A program made the position numbers and the translations under genes. Positions 34,513-49,200 of a stretch of DNA of 64,000 nt are shown piece by piece (position 1 is the first letter of the stretch; every line of letters starts with the position of its first letter). The stretch is from Apostichopus japonicus (Eukaryota; Echinodermata; Holothuroidea; Aspidochirotida; Stichopodidae). The notes beneath the pieces were generated by a model. That model was not told the origin of the DNA, did not search any database, and worked only from the letters and a program-made list of their open reading frames with translations. The DNA is taken from positions 2,988,001-3,052,000 of the forward strand of contig NC_092581.1 of NCBI RefSeq assembly GCF_037975245.1. Direction: 5' to 3'.

Positions 34513-37187
34513 CTGTTATAATGTAATGAGATAAGGACTAAGAATGGAGTGAGTTTGTCATCATTTTTGCATTTTCATTCCCAAAGTGTTTTCCAAAGTT
34601 ACTTTTTTCTTACAAAAGGATTCCTTAACACATTGGAAAGAGGGTGAAGTTCAGAGATTTCTTACCTACAAAAGGTTAGAAACATTTGTTACTGATTCTG
34701 CTTGTTACCATTTTCAGAAAGGGAAACAAAAGCAAAAGAACAAACAAACAAATTAAAAAAAATAATACAAGTTTGACTTATTTAACTTAAGTGTGAAGAA
34801 AAGGTACTTAAGTAGACCTACAGTAGATGCCATTAATGGAACTCAAATAGATAAACTGTTCATCTCCTTAATCACATGGGGGGAAAAACAGAATTGCAAT
34901 TTGACTAAAGACACTAGTCTAACAGTCACCCGCATCTACCTCACCGACCTTTGATGGGAGCCTTAAGTTATACCTGATCAGTCCAATTTGGCAATTACTA
35001 ATACTTCGTACGGCAGTTATATTATTTTTAAGTACTCACATTCAAAGCTTCATTTCATGGTTTCTAAACTTCAAACACCCCCAAAAAAACAAAACAAAAA
35101 TTGCTTGAGCAAGAAGAAAAAGGGCAGTATGAAAAATGCTCAACATAAAACATAAGGCAAGTGCTAAAGTGTGGAGGAAACCTGTACAGTTGCATGTAGA
35201 CATGCACATCTCGTACCAGAGCCATCAGAGAACCCAATTCTTCTTGACGTGGCCATTTTGCAACGCACAATCTTCCCTCCCTACCTTCAAAGTAAATTTC
35301 AATTGTTAACAAATGCTGGACACCGTCTAGAATCTAACTCCACACGCATAAACAGTTTTGGCAATTTTATTTTTTCATTGAGACTATTACAATCCCAAAC
35401 TCTATGCAATATTGAAACATTCCTGCTCTCTTCAATTTAAATTTTATTAATTTATTTCACAAAACTACCCTCAAGAGGCTACAAGAGAATAATGAGTTGT
35501 CACTCACACAGTAGAACTCACATCTGTTATGAGCAATGCGGAAAAAAAAAAAAAAAATTCTGAAAACGAATTTCAAATTTAAATACATGTAAATGTTGAT
35601 TTGAGTCCAGACATTTATCTTACTCTTTTTTATCAATATTGTAAAAAAATGTTTGATAATTATTCTAAATAAAACGATTTCTGTAAAATCAAGGACGAAT
35701 TCTATTGCACAAATGATGCCCCAAAAAGTTGCCATTTTCTTTTGGCTATTCTATTACCCCAATCAATTTATGAAAGCCCCTAAAATATTTGCAAAGATAT
35801 GGTTGATCTTTCAGCTATTAAAGCAGAAAACGGTTCCCTTTATTAATGCTAGACAGTTGCACATTCGAAAACACTTGTTTCCTTTTGACTAACTTCTGAT
35901 CTGTAGGACTTTATATTTTATTAAATACAAGTACAACCAGTCCTATTAAATCTGGCAGCTTTTGTCTTTCAACATGCTTGCTTAATAGAGGAAAATGAAA
36001 ATGTTAAAACATGGATAAAATGAAACAGAAAAACTAAATTTAGTACCAACCCTATAAAGTCTCGATCAATTAAACAATTGCCAAGCCGTATGAACAGAGA
36101 TGCTCTACTCATTCTAGGTTACCATAGCAACCTGTCATGGAAGCAATTAGCACAAGATTTGAAGCCCCCTTTGTTAAAATATGAAAAGTAAACATGACTT
36201 TTTGTGAATAAAACTTGGCATTTACTTAAATACTACTGGAAACAACACCAAAAGCATTTCAAATGCAAACTAACCTTTAAATGCAACAACGGGCAGTCGG
36301 TTTTTAAAGCTGAAATAATTTGTAGATTAAAAAAAAGTTGAAATCCAATTTTTGAACTTTTCAGTCAGTGTTTTGACAGGTCAAGCAATTTTATTTTATA
36401 CTAGTCTCTCTATCAGATGACTACAGATTGACAAGAAAAAATAAGCCAAAAACTATAAGAACAAGTTTTCGTTGGTCCAATTGAGTCTGGTTTCGTTCGG
36501 CATAGCGCATTGTGCAGCTTGTGTTGAGCGATTATCCTCCCTCAACACAACCCCTTGTGCCCTTCCTCACCCCTCCCCGCAGCCCCTTTGCAGCCAGATT
36601 TCAATTAAATTTTGTGAACAACCTGTCAGCCAGAATATAAGCTGGGTAGACTCCATTTTTTTCTCAGATGGCTTTATATTTTATCACTGCTGGAGCAGCA
36701 GGAAGTCTCTAATGCAAATGGTTAGCGTTAAGTCCTTCCTACAATAAAAGCTTTCCTTTCATGTTTAAATTACATCACAAGGACAAAACAGACAGACACA
36801 CACTCACACGCACGCACACACAGACCAACATACATGTACCTACAAAAAAAGACAGCAATATTTTACTCAGACCTGCTTGGAAGGACTATTTAAGACGGAA
36901 GCAAAAAAAACATAATAAACAGCCATTTTTCATAGAATGCTCAACTGAGAGACTGCCTATTATCCAGATACTCTATCGACATCAACATCATCATACGTTA
37001 TCCCGCATGGACATTGCAACCTCTCGGAAAATAAATCCTCGACATGGATACGCCTTCCATCCTTGTGTTTTCGAACTCACGGCTGTGAGTGCTTCACTCG
37101 TCTCTGTTCATTGCCTAAGTTGAGAGTAATCTTCGGATCCGTGGTTTTGGATGAGAGATTTTACGTACGATGGACAGCCGATTTAGT

Positions 37188-37257
37188 TCATTCGTTGTCG
37201 CTATCTTGGTACCTCGTACTGGTCAGGGACGTCCTTTGGTCCTCTTCGTCTTCGCTC
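37188..37257 (-). CDS. TMEM181: TMEM181 last coding exon and stop
   Basis: Reads GSEDEEDQRTSLTSTRYQDS then DNE and TGA; resembles the vertebrate GSDYEEMPLQ...ESDSD acidic end. Acceptor GTCCCTAG|GAG. It ends the protein at residue 459 and lies 5.25 kb from the HUNK stop, in the opposite orientation. Confidence 0.88.
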
Positions 37258-40200
37258 CTAGGGACGAATAATCAGAGAAGATGGGCGCAATGTTAAAACT
37301 AAGAAATTTCGTAACCCTGGGCTTTAATTTGTCATATTTCTGTGTGAGTGGTCATGTGTTACTGGACCCAGATACACTCGAAATTCCGACCATCTTCACT
37401 CTAAACTTCACCACATATTTTGACTGCCAAATCTCAGTTTGGGACATTACCATTATGCAATGGTAATCTTAGGCCCAGGTGAGTAGCTAAATAGTCCATG
37501 GTTCAGCAGTGGTTAGCATGAAACAGTTGTGACAACAACAACGTTCCGCTGACCTTCCACCGATGTCACGACTATGCCAGCAAGACGACCACTAAGACAC
37601 AGGTTTCAGTTTGCGACCTCTATTCCATTTTTCATTGAAACAAGTTCCATTAAAGTGAGTCCCAATTCTAATATGCAAAATAGGTGAGAATAGATATATA
37701 TATCTGCCATGAGTTTATAGCGACCTCAGAAGTAGTGTGAATGTTCCCTCTAGAAGTAAAACTTTCTCACGATCGTGACCACCAAAAAAACTTACCCCAT
37801 ATCATCTTCAGACTCATTGAGCATGGCAAATGTTGGGTTATCTTTAAAATAGGAATCTACGAAGAAAAAAAGAGAAATCATCAATATTTTCATCTTACTC
37901 ATTAAGGCAACATTATTTTGAAAATAATAATCTTATTACCATACTTGCTTAAAGAATTTTGGTAGTTTGTATTACATGGAAAAAAACAGTGACAGATACG
38001 AAAAATACCAGAAAAATGCGACCCCACTTACAATATTGAATTCAAGATATCAAGCTATTTTTGTAGAAAAGCTACCACAAAATCTTCACATGCCTGCATT
38101 GCTGTAATTCATATGAGACCATCCTCTAGAACTGGTAAACGAGTGACATTTTCCCCCCAAATTTTTTTTTGTGATAAATCAGAAATCCATAAAACAGAAA
38201 TGTATTTGATTGAAACGTTCCTTCAGTAAAGTGTGGTACACGGTAAAACAGATACAAGACTCGACAGACGAACGGACAGATAGACTGACTTACCCTTGTA
38301 GGCATTCTTGGATGGAGAGTAGACAAATGCCATGGTATACAGGTAGAGGTTCAATAGACTATAGAAAGCCAGGAATTCCGCCGGTGAGAAAAATGAGTCA
38401 AGGTGAAAATCAAAAACAGAGTTAATCAGGAAACGCAAGAGTGTGCATTTCGTCTGTTGCTGGTACTTGACTTGTGGTACTATGTTTTGACTTTCAAAGT
38501 TTGTTTAAAAAATTCACAACAGTCACATGCGTTCCAGGGAAGATGGTATTAACTAAAATGTAATATTTATCACCAACCGAAGTGGATGCATTTTAGGAAA
38601 CAATTATCGAGGGATACTGGATTAATGCCCTGCCATCGGTGTTGGAAAGGTGATAACTGAAGGAGAGGGGAGGGGGCCATGGTGGGTTAGGAGTGGGAGT
38701 GTTGAGAAGGAAGGTAGGGTAAATGCAAATGTCTCATGGTATAAGGTGTATTAAGACTTAATGGTGTCCACTTGCAAGCAAATGAGCCTGTCAGCAGCCT
38801 ACTTGTATCAACTTCCATCCCCGTGGTCCTCCACCCTTCCCCCTCCCCTCCACACATAGCTCCTTTTCTCCCGCCTCAGATGTTCCTTTCGGTTAAAGCA
38901 TTTACTGCTAATATTTTATCCATGCAGATTAGATCAGGCTTACCCTACAATTTGAAAGTAAAACCTCCCTTGTAAAATTCCCAACTTCTCCTCTCCTCTA
39001 AACCAGTCCACTCCCTGAAAAGAAAACACACACACCCCACCTGCACCTACCTCCACATCGCCCTCCTGTCCCCTACCCTCCCACATCCCTCAGATCTTTG
39101 TACCAGAGCAGGCTTACCCTACAATTTGCAGGTGAAACCTCCTTGTAAACTCCCCAACTTCTCCTCTCCTTTAAGCCAGTCCACTTCCTGACAAGAAAAC
39201 ACACACACCCCACCTGCACCCCCCTCCCCATCCCCATCCCATACCCTACCCTCCCACATCCCTCAGATCTGTGTACCGGCTACACTGGAGACCGATGAAG
39301 GAAGCCTAACCTAACGACTGCGTTGTAAAAGGATATAGTTCTTGTAGTACGTTGATAACTCCGACACAAAATTCTCTTTGATGATGCTGACTCCAAACCT
39401 AAGGATCGTAATAATCGTGCTGTCGAAGAAAAGATAGAAGAAGCAGTGAAATAAAAGACATTAAAATTAAAATAAAACAAAAAGGAGTGGAAGATACAAA
39501 GTGGAACAGACGTTATAACAATGTTTAGTCTTCGTATATCAAAACTAAGAGGGCCTGACATTTCTATCCTCTGCCCAAGATCTTCTTCAACAGGCTTAAC
39601 AACCTTTTGAAGATCCTGCCCGTATCGAAACTCCGGGCTCCCTATAAATTGTTCATATATTTTATATATACCTAGTACCTACAGAGGGTATTTACACTCC
39701 CAGATAAACAGTTTTCTAACAATTTCTTCTTTTTAATGACTTTTAGTTTTCATAACCTTAAACTTGAAATATTTGGTGCAAACTGAAAAGATGACTTTTC
39801 TAACTAAACATTTCTTCTTCTATTTCTGATAATACAGTATATTGACCCCATTCTATACCACAACACTTAGACCTGTCTAATCAGGACACCACTGACACAC
39901 CTATCTGTTAGAGAAGTAAACTGTTTGCCCATTCCATTTTTTAACATTTAGCAAAAACAACCACATGAAAGAAAAAGAAAAATCCAAACTTCAAAATAGT
40001 GCTAAAATTTTTTTTTCTTTGGAGTCTACATTCAAGACAACCATTTTCGAATCCCCCCATGCAATCATTTTTCAGTCTTAATCCGGGAATAAATCCACTC
40101 TGCATCTCAGCCTCCCAAAGTAAATGAACTCTTAACATTCAAACAGCCCAGACTTGTACCCCGAGTTTTATCACCAGGGGTACTTCGGGGTGCGTTTAAT

Positions 40201-43200
40201 GATTTCTGTAATGTCAAGGACGATTCTCGCGAGGAATTCTCCAAGAGCAAATACTTTAAACTTATAAAAGCTGTTGGTATTAAAACGACTTTCGCTTGAT
40301 TAACGAAATTGACTGAATGAATATGAGAGGCCATAAGAGATGTTTTACCAACTTAGCTGTGATCTGTGAGCTTTCCTGTTCTTTATATTTCTTTGAGGAA
40401 ATTGTTCTTTGCTGTTTTTCGACAATCAGACATTTCAAAAACCCTAAGGTTTTTAATTTTTTTTTTTTGTGACTGCATCCTGTCATGAATCTAGGTAACA
40501 ATGGATCATGAATGCCGTGGATGACTTTTGTCGAGCAAACATTGCCGCACCTGCCCTTTTAAAATATTTACATTACACACAACCGCAACCAAAAAGGCCA
40601 TATGTGAAGATGTACAGCTGAAATATGGTACAGAGTTGGCTGGTTTTGACCAAGATCAATCATTATGCATCATCATTTAGTGTAAACTAAAGATGTACCG
40701 TTGTACACAGACTTGGCTATGGTTCAGGCTTGTGAGGCCTCGATCACAAACATCCATGAAATATCATGTACAGTGATGCTGTACGGCTGAACACAGACCT
40801 GAGAAGTGTACAGAGTTGCTTGGATTTGATGAAGCACAACCACAATACAGACACTGACAGCTGCACACAAAGCACACATATGGAAGGTAGTTGTTTCCAG
40901 TTTGGTTAAGAACAATATCCCATAATGTGCATGGATGCTGTACAATTGTACACAGACCTGTGCATGGCACTGTGTTTGGTATTTATCTAGTACAAACACA
41001 TTGTGTACATGAACCCTGTACAGTTACAGTAATCAGACCTCTCTATGGTATTGAGTTGTTTGGGATGAAGTTCAAATCATGTTGCAGAGTCACAGAGCAT
41101 ACATGAATGCTGTACAGCTGCATACAGACCTGAGTATAGTACTCAGTAGTTGATGGCTGTCATAAAGCAGAGTTGATAACTCTATGAAGAGGCTCTATAG
41201 TACACAGTATGAAGTTACACAGGGCTCACATTAGTGTACTGGACGATAGGCTCGCCCATTGTAGTGCAAACACACAGAGGCAACTCACAACAGTTAGACG
41301 TTGCTAGCATAATCACAGACAAGGGCATGTTACTCACCTCGCAATTACGACACACAGCATTAATATAGTCATGAACTGTAACCTCAGATCTGCAAAGGAA
41401 ACAAAAAGAAACGAAAAACAATAAAAGAGAATGACCCCATGAAGAGGTCAAACTGACCTTGTTCACGTAAAACATGATGCAACTCACAATCAAGCATAAA
41501 GATAAATAAATTGATTAGCCTAGTTAATTAATGAGGTACTGTATGCTAACATTCAAACTGAAAACAAAAGAAATATAGTCCACGACATTTTCAGTCTGAA
41601 ACAGGAGAAGCTAAGCTCAATACATCTCATTATTGGGACGCTACTTTGATGAGACATTCGCTATGTGTTTCACTACTAGTGAGACTGTGCACTAATCTTG
41701 TTTAATTATGAATAAATTAATCAAAGCCTAAGGGTATTGTTTCAAGGATGAGAGTCTCTTCCCAACAGTCATAAGGTTCTATGTTTCACACCATCTAATT
41801 CTTGCTCTTGCAATTTCTTACTTACTGCTTCACTCATTCATTACATTCTGCACAGTTTAAAACGATCATTACAGTTACAATGAGGTTAATATGTAGTTAC
41901 AATGTAGTTTCAATGTAGCTACAATGTAGTTACAATGTAGTTACAACGAAGCTACAATTAAGTTACAATGTAGCTACAATTAATTTACAATGTAATTACA
42001 ATGTAGTTACAATGTAGTTACAATTTAGCTACAATTTAGTTACACTGTAGCTACTATGTAGTTTCAATATAGCTACAATTTAGTTACACTGTAGCTACTA
42101 TGTAGTTTCAATTTAGCTACAATGTAGTTACAACGAAGCTACAATTAAGTTACAATGTAGCTACAATTAAGTTACAATGTAATTACAATATAACTACAAT
42201 GTAGTGAATATGTATTTACAATTTAGTTACAATGAAGTTACAATTAAGCTACAATGTAGTTAAAATGTAGTTACAATGTAGTTAAATTATAGTTACAATG
42301 TAGTTACAATGTAGTTACAATTTACTTTCAATGTAGTAACAATTTAGTAACTATTTAGTTACAATGTAGTTACAATGTAATTACACTGTTATTACAATGT
42401 AGTTACAAGATAGCTACAATGTAGTTACAATGTAGTTACAATTTAGCTACAATGTTGTTACAAGAGACAACAAATAACGTCAGTTTTAAACGGTAAAGTT
42501 ACAAGAGATACAGTGAGGTTACAAAGATTAAATTGGTTTGAAAAGCTGTGGGAGGAGTAACACCCTAACAAAATAACCAAAGTGGCATATCTAATAGAGT
42601 GCTTCTAAACATACATGAAATAATAAGCACAGGTAACAAAACAAGATTAAAATAATGCACCCCACAAAGGGTTAATTTTTAACCCTGCACACCTTCACAT
42701 ACCTTCAGTGTAGGCCTAACTGTTACCCACCATAAAGGTTTTGACACGCTATACCAATATACGACAAAATCTCTTCACAGTGTGCAACTGCCAAATATAC
42801 TTTTTTTTTTTTTAAATGGAACGATTTGGGCTCCAAGCAACAACGACGTCAACAATACTTTAATAGGCAAATGTGGAATTTTTTTAGCGAGACACTGATT
42901 TTGACATCGAAACACCTTGAAGACTAGAGGACGAGAAGCAAGAAGAAAAAACTTACTCATGTAAGGTAACGATCTGAGTTCTGTAAAGGCCCGAATGACC
43001 AGGAAGAGTAGGTACAAAAGGTAAAGACCTCCAAAGATGAAGAAAATAGTTATCAATGCCTGAAAAATAAAAATAGAAAAGAACGTTTTAGTCATCAAAC
43101 ACAATCCTGTTTCATCTTTAATAATTCATCATCATACAACAATCTCTTCTTTGAGATGACGACAATATTTCAACGAGAATCCTTTCTACATCTAAGAAAT

Positions 43201-46200
43201 TATAAAATATGTCCCAAAATAAAATAACTAGATATAAAAAGAACTTTCTAAAACAATCTATCTGCATACTTTCTTCATTTTTGAATTTTGAATTCTGAAT
43301 TCCGAAATTCACTATTCTCTCATTTAAGACAATGAAGGTTTTAACAAAATCCTTTTCACATCCAAGAAAGTATAAAATTTCTTGTCCCCACTTTCTCACT
43401 CTTATCTGTTCTGAAGGAAAATCTGCAGATTATGAAAGCCCCTGATATCACACAGTCACATTATTAGCAAGTTTGCGCCCTGAATAACTTAATCGGAAAT
43501 GTATAAAACTCGCAAAAATTTGCTAATAAATTTTCAGTTTTTCCTTCTTTTTTTTTAGGCGAATGAACTCACCACAAAATTTCCTGAGTCTACTTTGTAG
43601 TTAAAAGTTGGATCATAAAGACCCCTGTACTGTTGCCAGCAAGTCATGGTGATGCCGATAATCCACATGGCACCAACAATGATCGCTTTTGGAAGATAAA
43701 ACTTCATCCACTTTCTGTCGCTCTGTCGATAAAACAACAACATTTGCAATACACAGAGATGCAGTTGGAAAAAAAAATATGATTTTCACATACCAGAGTA
43801 CTAAACCAAACTACTGCATTGATTCTTTTTGGGATTTTTTGTCATTTTAATCCCACCTTTGAAAGCTGAAAAGCCACCAAAACGCTTTTTAAAAACAGGT
43901 TACCGTTTCACTAAAGATATGGTAGAAGAATAATACTTATGTTGTGAGAAAGACAGGAGGTATTAAAAGAAGGAGAGCGAAGCAAGTTTGCCTGACTGAG
44001 AGACAAACTTTGTTTCGTTTCAACTAAGGATGATTTGACGACAAGAGAAATTATGCTGCTGCAAAACGAACCAACCTCTGTTAAACTGATTTAAGTTCGC
44101 CAGCAGAAGATAAATAATCATAATAATATTCCATTTTCATATAGCGCTTTATACCAGCAATTGGTCTCAAAGCGCTTTACAGATGATATGTTACCCCTGG
44201 TCAATGATAACCATGTACCAGAGACAATCCCTCCATGCTGCAGCAGTTATATACTGCGCCCAATGACAAGTTACCTCACAGGTACCCATTTAACCCCTGG
44301 GTGGAGAGAGGCAAGTGAGATAAAGCATCTTGCCCAAGGACACAACGTAATGAACTAGGCAGGAGTCAAACCAGCAATCCTTGGATCACGATTCCAACGC
44401 CTTGGCCAATCGTCCACCACGCTCTCTAGGATAGACCAAAGGGTAGGAGAGGAAGAATTGTACCCACCTGTCTGATGCCGTGATACGTGCACAACCAAAA
44501 TAGCAAGAGTGCAGATAGGAATGTCGTCTGGAAAATATTGTCTACGATCAGAGGAACCCAGCTGTTGACTAGGAAGATTAACGGGAAGATGGGATCTGTG
44601 GAGGATGGATAAGAAGCGGCAGAGTCTTTGTTATTTTATATCTTGGACAACATCTCATGGTAACAACCAAAGAAGATGGAATTGCATAATATATTAGGGT
44701 GGTATATCTTTAAACTGAAATATTTTACAATTTATTTCTATTGGGGGGGGGGTGAGAGGGGATGGAGGGGGTGTGTTAATTATTTTTTTTAGGAAACTAG
44801 TACAATCGCTCGATTCTTCTTCATCATGACGGGAATTTACGATAAGCAGGTCTGGTAAAGAAATATAAAGATGTTCATGAAAATGATATAATCTCTGTTC
44901 AATTGGCCCTACTTATTTGTCCCCGTGGAAGTGTATGATTTCTATATACCACATATTGGCACATCAATTTATAAAACAAGTCTTGCAAGTAACATGCATG
45001 AAATGAAATAATCTGATTTCAAGGGGTGTGAAAAGTTGAAAGCAAATTTAGTACATCGTTTGTCTCTTTTTTACCCTTTTAAAATGAAATTAAGTCAATT
45101 TTTCCAAACCCTTCATGATGACACTATGTATGTATCTTTTATAAATGCCAAATGGAAAAGTGATGTTGCAGGAGAATTTTTACCACCCCCACCTTTTTTC
45201 CACCCACTACTTTCGGGCCATAAACTCTACCTACATTACTCCATAAAATAACCTTTCAAGTTTTGCTTGACTTTCACCGACTTTTGCAGATATCGGTGCG
45301 ATACAGATGTAGACAGTCGATGCAATTAGCAGAGTTTTTGACTTACTGTTATACAGCAACAACAGAGGCAGAAGGACTGACAGCCACTTCTGCTCAATCG
45401 ACCAATCACGAATGGAGAACTTCCTCAAGGCATGGGCGAACATGCACTGTAAGACAACCAGAAAAAAATAAATACATAAATACAAAAATTAAAAAAAAAT
45501 ATTTATGATACAAAAATAATCATGTCTTGAAGGTTAGACAAAGCAGTTTAGACTTTAGAGAAAAGTTGCATGTCATCAATTACAACCCAGATATTCAAAC
45601 TGGGGTCGCCAAATTGTTTTGGGGGTTCGAAAAACATAGAGGATATTTTTTGAAAAAGGTGGAAATATCTTGAACATGGGTAAATTACCTTCCTCAAAAC
45701 TTGCAAAATATGACATAATATTGCAACTATAAAGCACCATCAATCATATAAAATTTTCTCAAATTTAATGGTTGGGGGGGGGACATCTTCTCCCCTTTTC
45801 CCAGGCCACAACAATCACCACTGGAGGCTCAAGGTGGCAATTGGGGTCACTCAGCAAAACAGTTTGAACACCAGTCGGTCTTCCAGAATCATCAGAATGT
45901 AAACTTTTATTTTAAAAGTAACCTTTTTGGGTTGATTTTGGTCATTTTTAAAATATTATTTAACACTAAAATTCCCATAATAACTTGACCAGTCAATGTA
46001 TTGGGAAAAGTCACAATCATTTTGTGAAAATGACTGTTTTATGGTAACACTTAAACACAAAGCTGAATATTCAGGTAGTACTACTGAGCTAACCTCTAAC
46101 ATTATTACACAAGTACTGTATACACAACCCCTTTAAAATGAACTAATCATCAATATGAGAACAAACACAAACCCTTGGGATATACTCTCCACCCCCCCCT

Positions 46201-49200
46201 CAGCAAATTATGATTTTTTTGTGGTAATTAACTCGCCAAAATGGAATTGTGATTTATTTTGAAACCTTCCTAATTAACAAATTTTGTATGCATGGATAAT
46301 CCAAACTGTGATGTTTAATGTAGCGTCTTGTGTGATCATTTATCTAGCTCGACCGGCGGTGCTCACAATTGTGGAACAAACACTTCTGAAAGGTCAACGT
46401 TCTTTCTCTTATAAATTAACCAATGATGCTATCGATCCTTCCAGATATTCAGCTCGCAACCGAGATATTTGTAACAGACTAGTCTGGTAAAGTTTTTGTT
46501 GTTGTAAGATCCCAGTCAAAATTTAAGTTTAAAGGAAATTTTTTAATCTCTTTTGGAATTTTAAGTCCTTATTGGTTTTCTGTTTTTCTATAGCTACTTC
46601 CCTAAAGCTTTTCACAAAGAAGCAGAAAAGGTGCTTGAAACAATTATTATCAACAAAAGCGATAAATCGCACATTACAATTCATCTTCAAAAGGACAAAG
46701 GGAAAGTGTGAGAAACAACCAATTTTCACTGTCTTGATCGCACCTCATAAAATATAGTTTAAAACAAAGAAAGTATAAAGTATATTTAAGACTGATTTTC
46801 TAAGTTTGATATTTCTATTAAATCTTTCTAAACATGCTCTATAAATTTGCGATAATGTTTCTGCTCAAGTTAGGCTCTTCTTCGGAGGCAGAATGTAAGG
46901 TGCAAAAGACACGAAAAGAAAGGAAATATCATCTGTTAAAAAATCCGGCAGAAATTTGTTCTTGGGCCTCAGTCTTTATGACAGCTCCATCCTTCATCAA
47001 CCAATATATAAATAAACTATCAGGTTCAAGCTCCAAGATGCCCCAAAAGTGACACCGCAGGCTTTCTCAATCTGACTACTTTTGTTACAAAATAATTTGG
47101 TGGGGGAAAGAAGAAAGGAGAGATTTCAAGTTTTACCAGGTGTCTACGAGAAGGAAAGGGGATCTGCGAATCAATTTTTCACCTCTAATTTGGCAGAGGA
47201 TTGTTAAAGCCATAAAATATTTTCCACAAGACCTTTTTACGGGATACGTGATTGATTTGTTACGGAGCAAGAGATGAGGTGAGAGGATAGTCTCGGAACT
47301 CTATCTAGACGAAGAAGAATCTCGGGAATGGATGTCCCAGATTGAAATTCCGGGATGAGTTTCAGATTAGGAAAAACTGGATTTGTAGAACAGCCCCCCC
47401 AGTATTTTTGGAAATGAAAGAACTAAACTGTAGAAGTATTAATGTTACAAAATATAGTTCCACTCCTCTCTGATGCTGCAGATGTCTAAGCTGGGACTAC
47501 TGTTGATGATGGGTAAAACCACCACTAAAGAATGAAAAATAAATATTTGTAGTTTCTGTTTTATGCTCGTATTTGTATATAGCAGATATTTTGAACACGA
47601 ATCAAGCTAGACTTGACCTAGAATTGGCAGAACATATTTAAGTTATCAAACTAGAAAACTAAAAGATACCTCAAACGATTAATGATTAAGTTCAACCGTG
47701 ACAAATTTTGCCGCTGGACATTTGCTGGGATTACTTGTACAGTCATTTCATAATCTTCAGCAATTTTTGTTTTTTCATTAAAAGGGGACACAAAGTTAAA
47801 GTTACGTTATCATCTTGTATTGTATTACCACACCCATTCCTCCCCCATACCCCCTCCCCCACAACCCCCTCCCCAGCATCATCACAAACCTATTTTGCTA
47901 TTGGTAATAAATTAAACTAAGAAAGTGAGAACTATCATTTGCTCTCCTGTATTCTGCTACTACCCCCTCTCCCATCTCCCCCTCTACTCTCCCCCCTCTA
48001 CTCTCCCACCCTCCCCCACCCCTCTCCCATCTCCCTCTACTCTCCCACCCATGCCCCACTATCTCTAAAGTGTTAGCCTATAACTGACTTAAATGTTTCA
48101 TATAAATTTGTCATTCTGACAGCACATCTTCTTCCAAGATAGTTTCAAAATTAATAAAAACATGCTCTACAGAAAATCTAAAAATTGATAAATGATCTTC
48201 TCCCTGTTTTGTTAATTAATATCAAAATAATATAAGATCCCACTGAAATTAATCAATAATCACTCTCCATCCCTGTTTTCGCTCTCTCTTCCAGGAAAGA
48301 GAGAGACAATTGACCTTTTAAGATCATTAATAAAGTAACATCACATTTCCCCGTCTGGAAGAGAGGGATTCTACCTCTTGATTTTAGAGAAACCAAGACA
48401 GAGATAAAATCACTCATCTCATAACTGTCATTGCACCTTCTATGATTAAATAGGAACGGAGACATGGGTAATGTGTACTTTCAGGACCGAGTGGTTGATA
48501 CTCTTGATTCAAAACAGACCGTATTGTAATGAAATCCTACGTAAGAGTCTTTCAAACTGGTCTTTGTTTGTTAGGATTATTTCTATTTTTAAACTTATGT
48601 AATTCACCCAAGCAAAGTAGAACATTTGACATGTATTTGAAAGCATACCCATCTTTTACAGCATTAACATAATGCATAGTCAGTTTTATTGATCAAATGA
48701 CTAAAACTGTGGAAATGTCACAAACCATCGGAAAAGTAAGTGCAACAGGTTGGGGTCATCAAAAGTTAGATGGCTCTTGGAAAAAATTGAGATGTCTGAT
48801 ACGCAAAAAAAAGAAAATGAAATCCAAAATAACTTTGGGGTGGTTTCTTGTAAGCCTTTGACAGTTGCCGGTACGTTCAACTTGCAACCAACTTTTGGGG
48901 AGTTGATCTCTGCAATTTTGTCAAAACTTTTCCCAGCAAATAATGAATATTACTGTATATTATTTGGTATCGATGACAGTATTGTAGTTTAATCGTTAAA
49001 AGACATTTAAGCCATTATGTGAGCGTCACCCATAATGCCTTTCCTTATCCTGTCGCTAATGTGACTTCGGCTTGCCCTCGCAAACTGACTACGAACAGGA
49101 CGTCTTTAGGACAAACGGACACCCCCAAAATTCACTCATTTATAAAACATGATACTTAAACCGATTCCTATACATATGGACTCCAACTACAACCTAGCTT

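Larger units (their letters stand above)
31934..37187. other. Convergent intergenic region between HUNK and TMEM181
   Basis: Holds both 3' untranslated regions. HUNK's candidate AATAAA signals are at about 32703 and 32787. For TMEM181, minus-strand signals appear on the plus strand as TTTATT, for example near 35441-35456 and 36390; none can be chosen. A 14-bp minisatellite and a CA-rich tract (36780-36830) also lie here. No other gene seen. Confidence 0.7.

Noticed and set aside
36761-37123. 120-codon plus-strand ORF with TRTHTQT
   Set aside because: Runs through a CA-rich simple repeat and lies antisense to the TMEM181 3' end.
38383-38453. Ordinary GT-AG acceptor for the SAEF exon
   Set aside because: No AG lies within about 60 nt upstream on the coding strand, and the frame from the nearest one does not join to the previous exon.
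41872-42462. CRISPR-like regular repeats
   Set aside because: Eleven-base units without spacers in an animal intron; an ordinary satellite.
45231-45485. Whole 84-codon ORF as one exon
   Set aside because: Only 45347-45446 lies between valid splice sites and matches TMEM181; the rest is intron.
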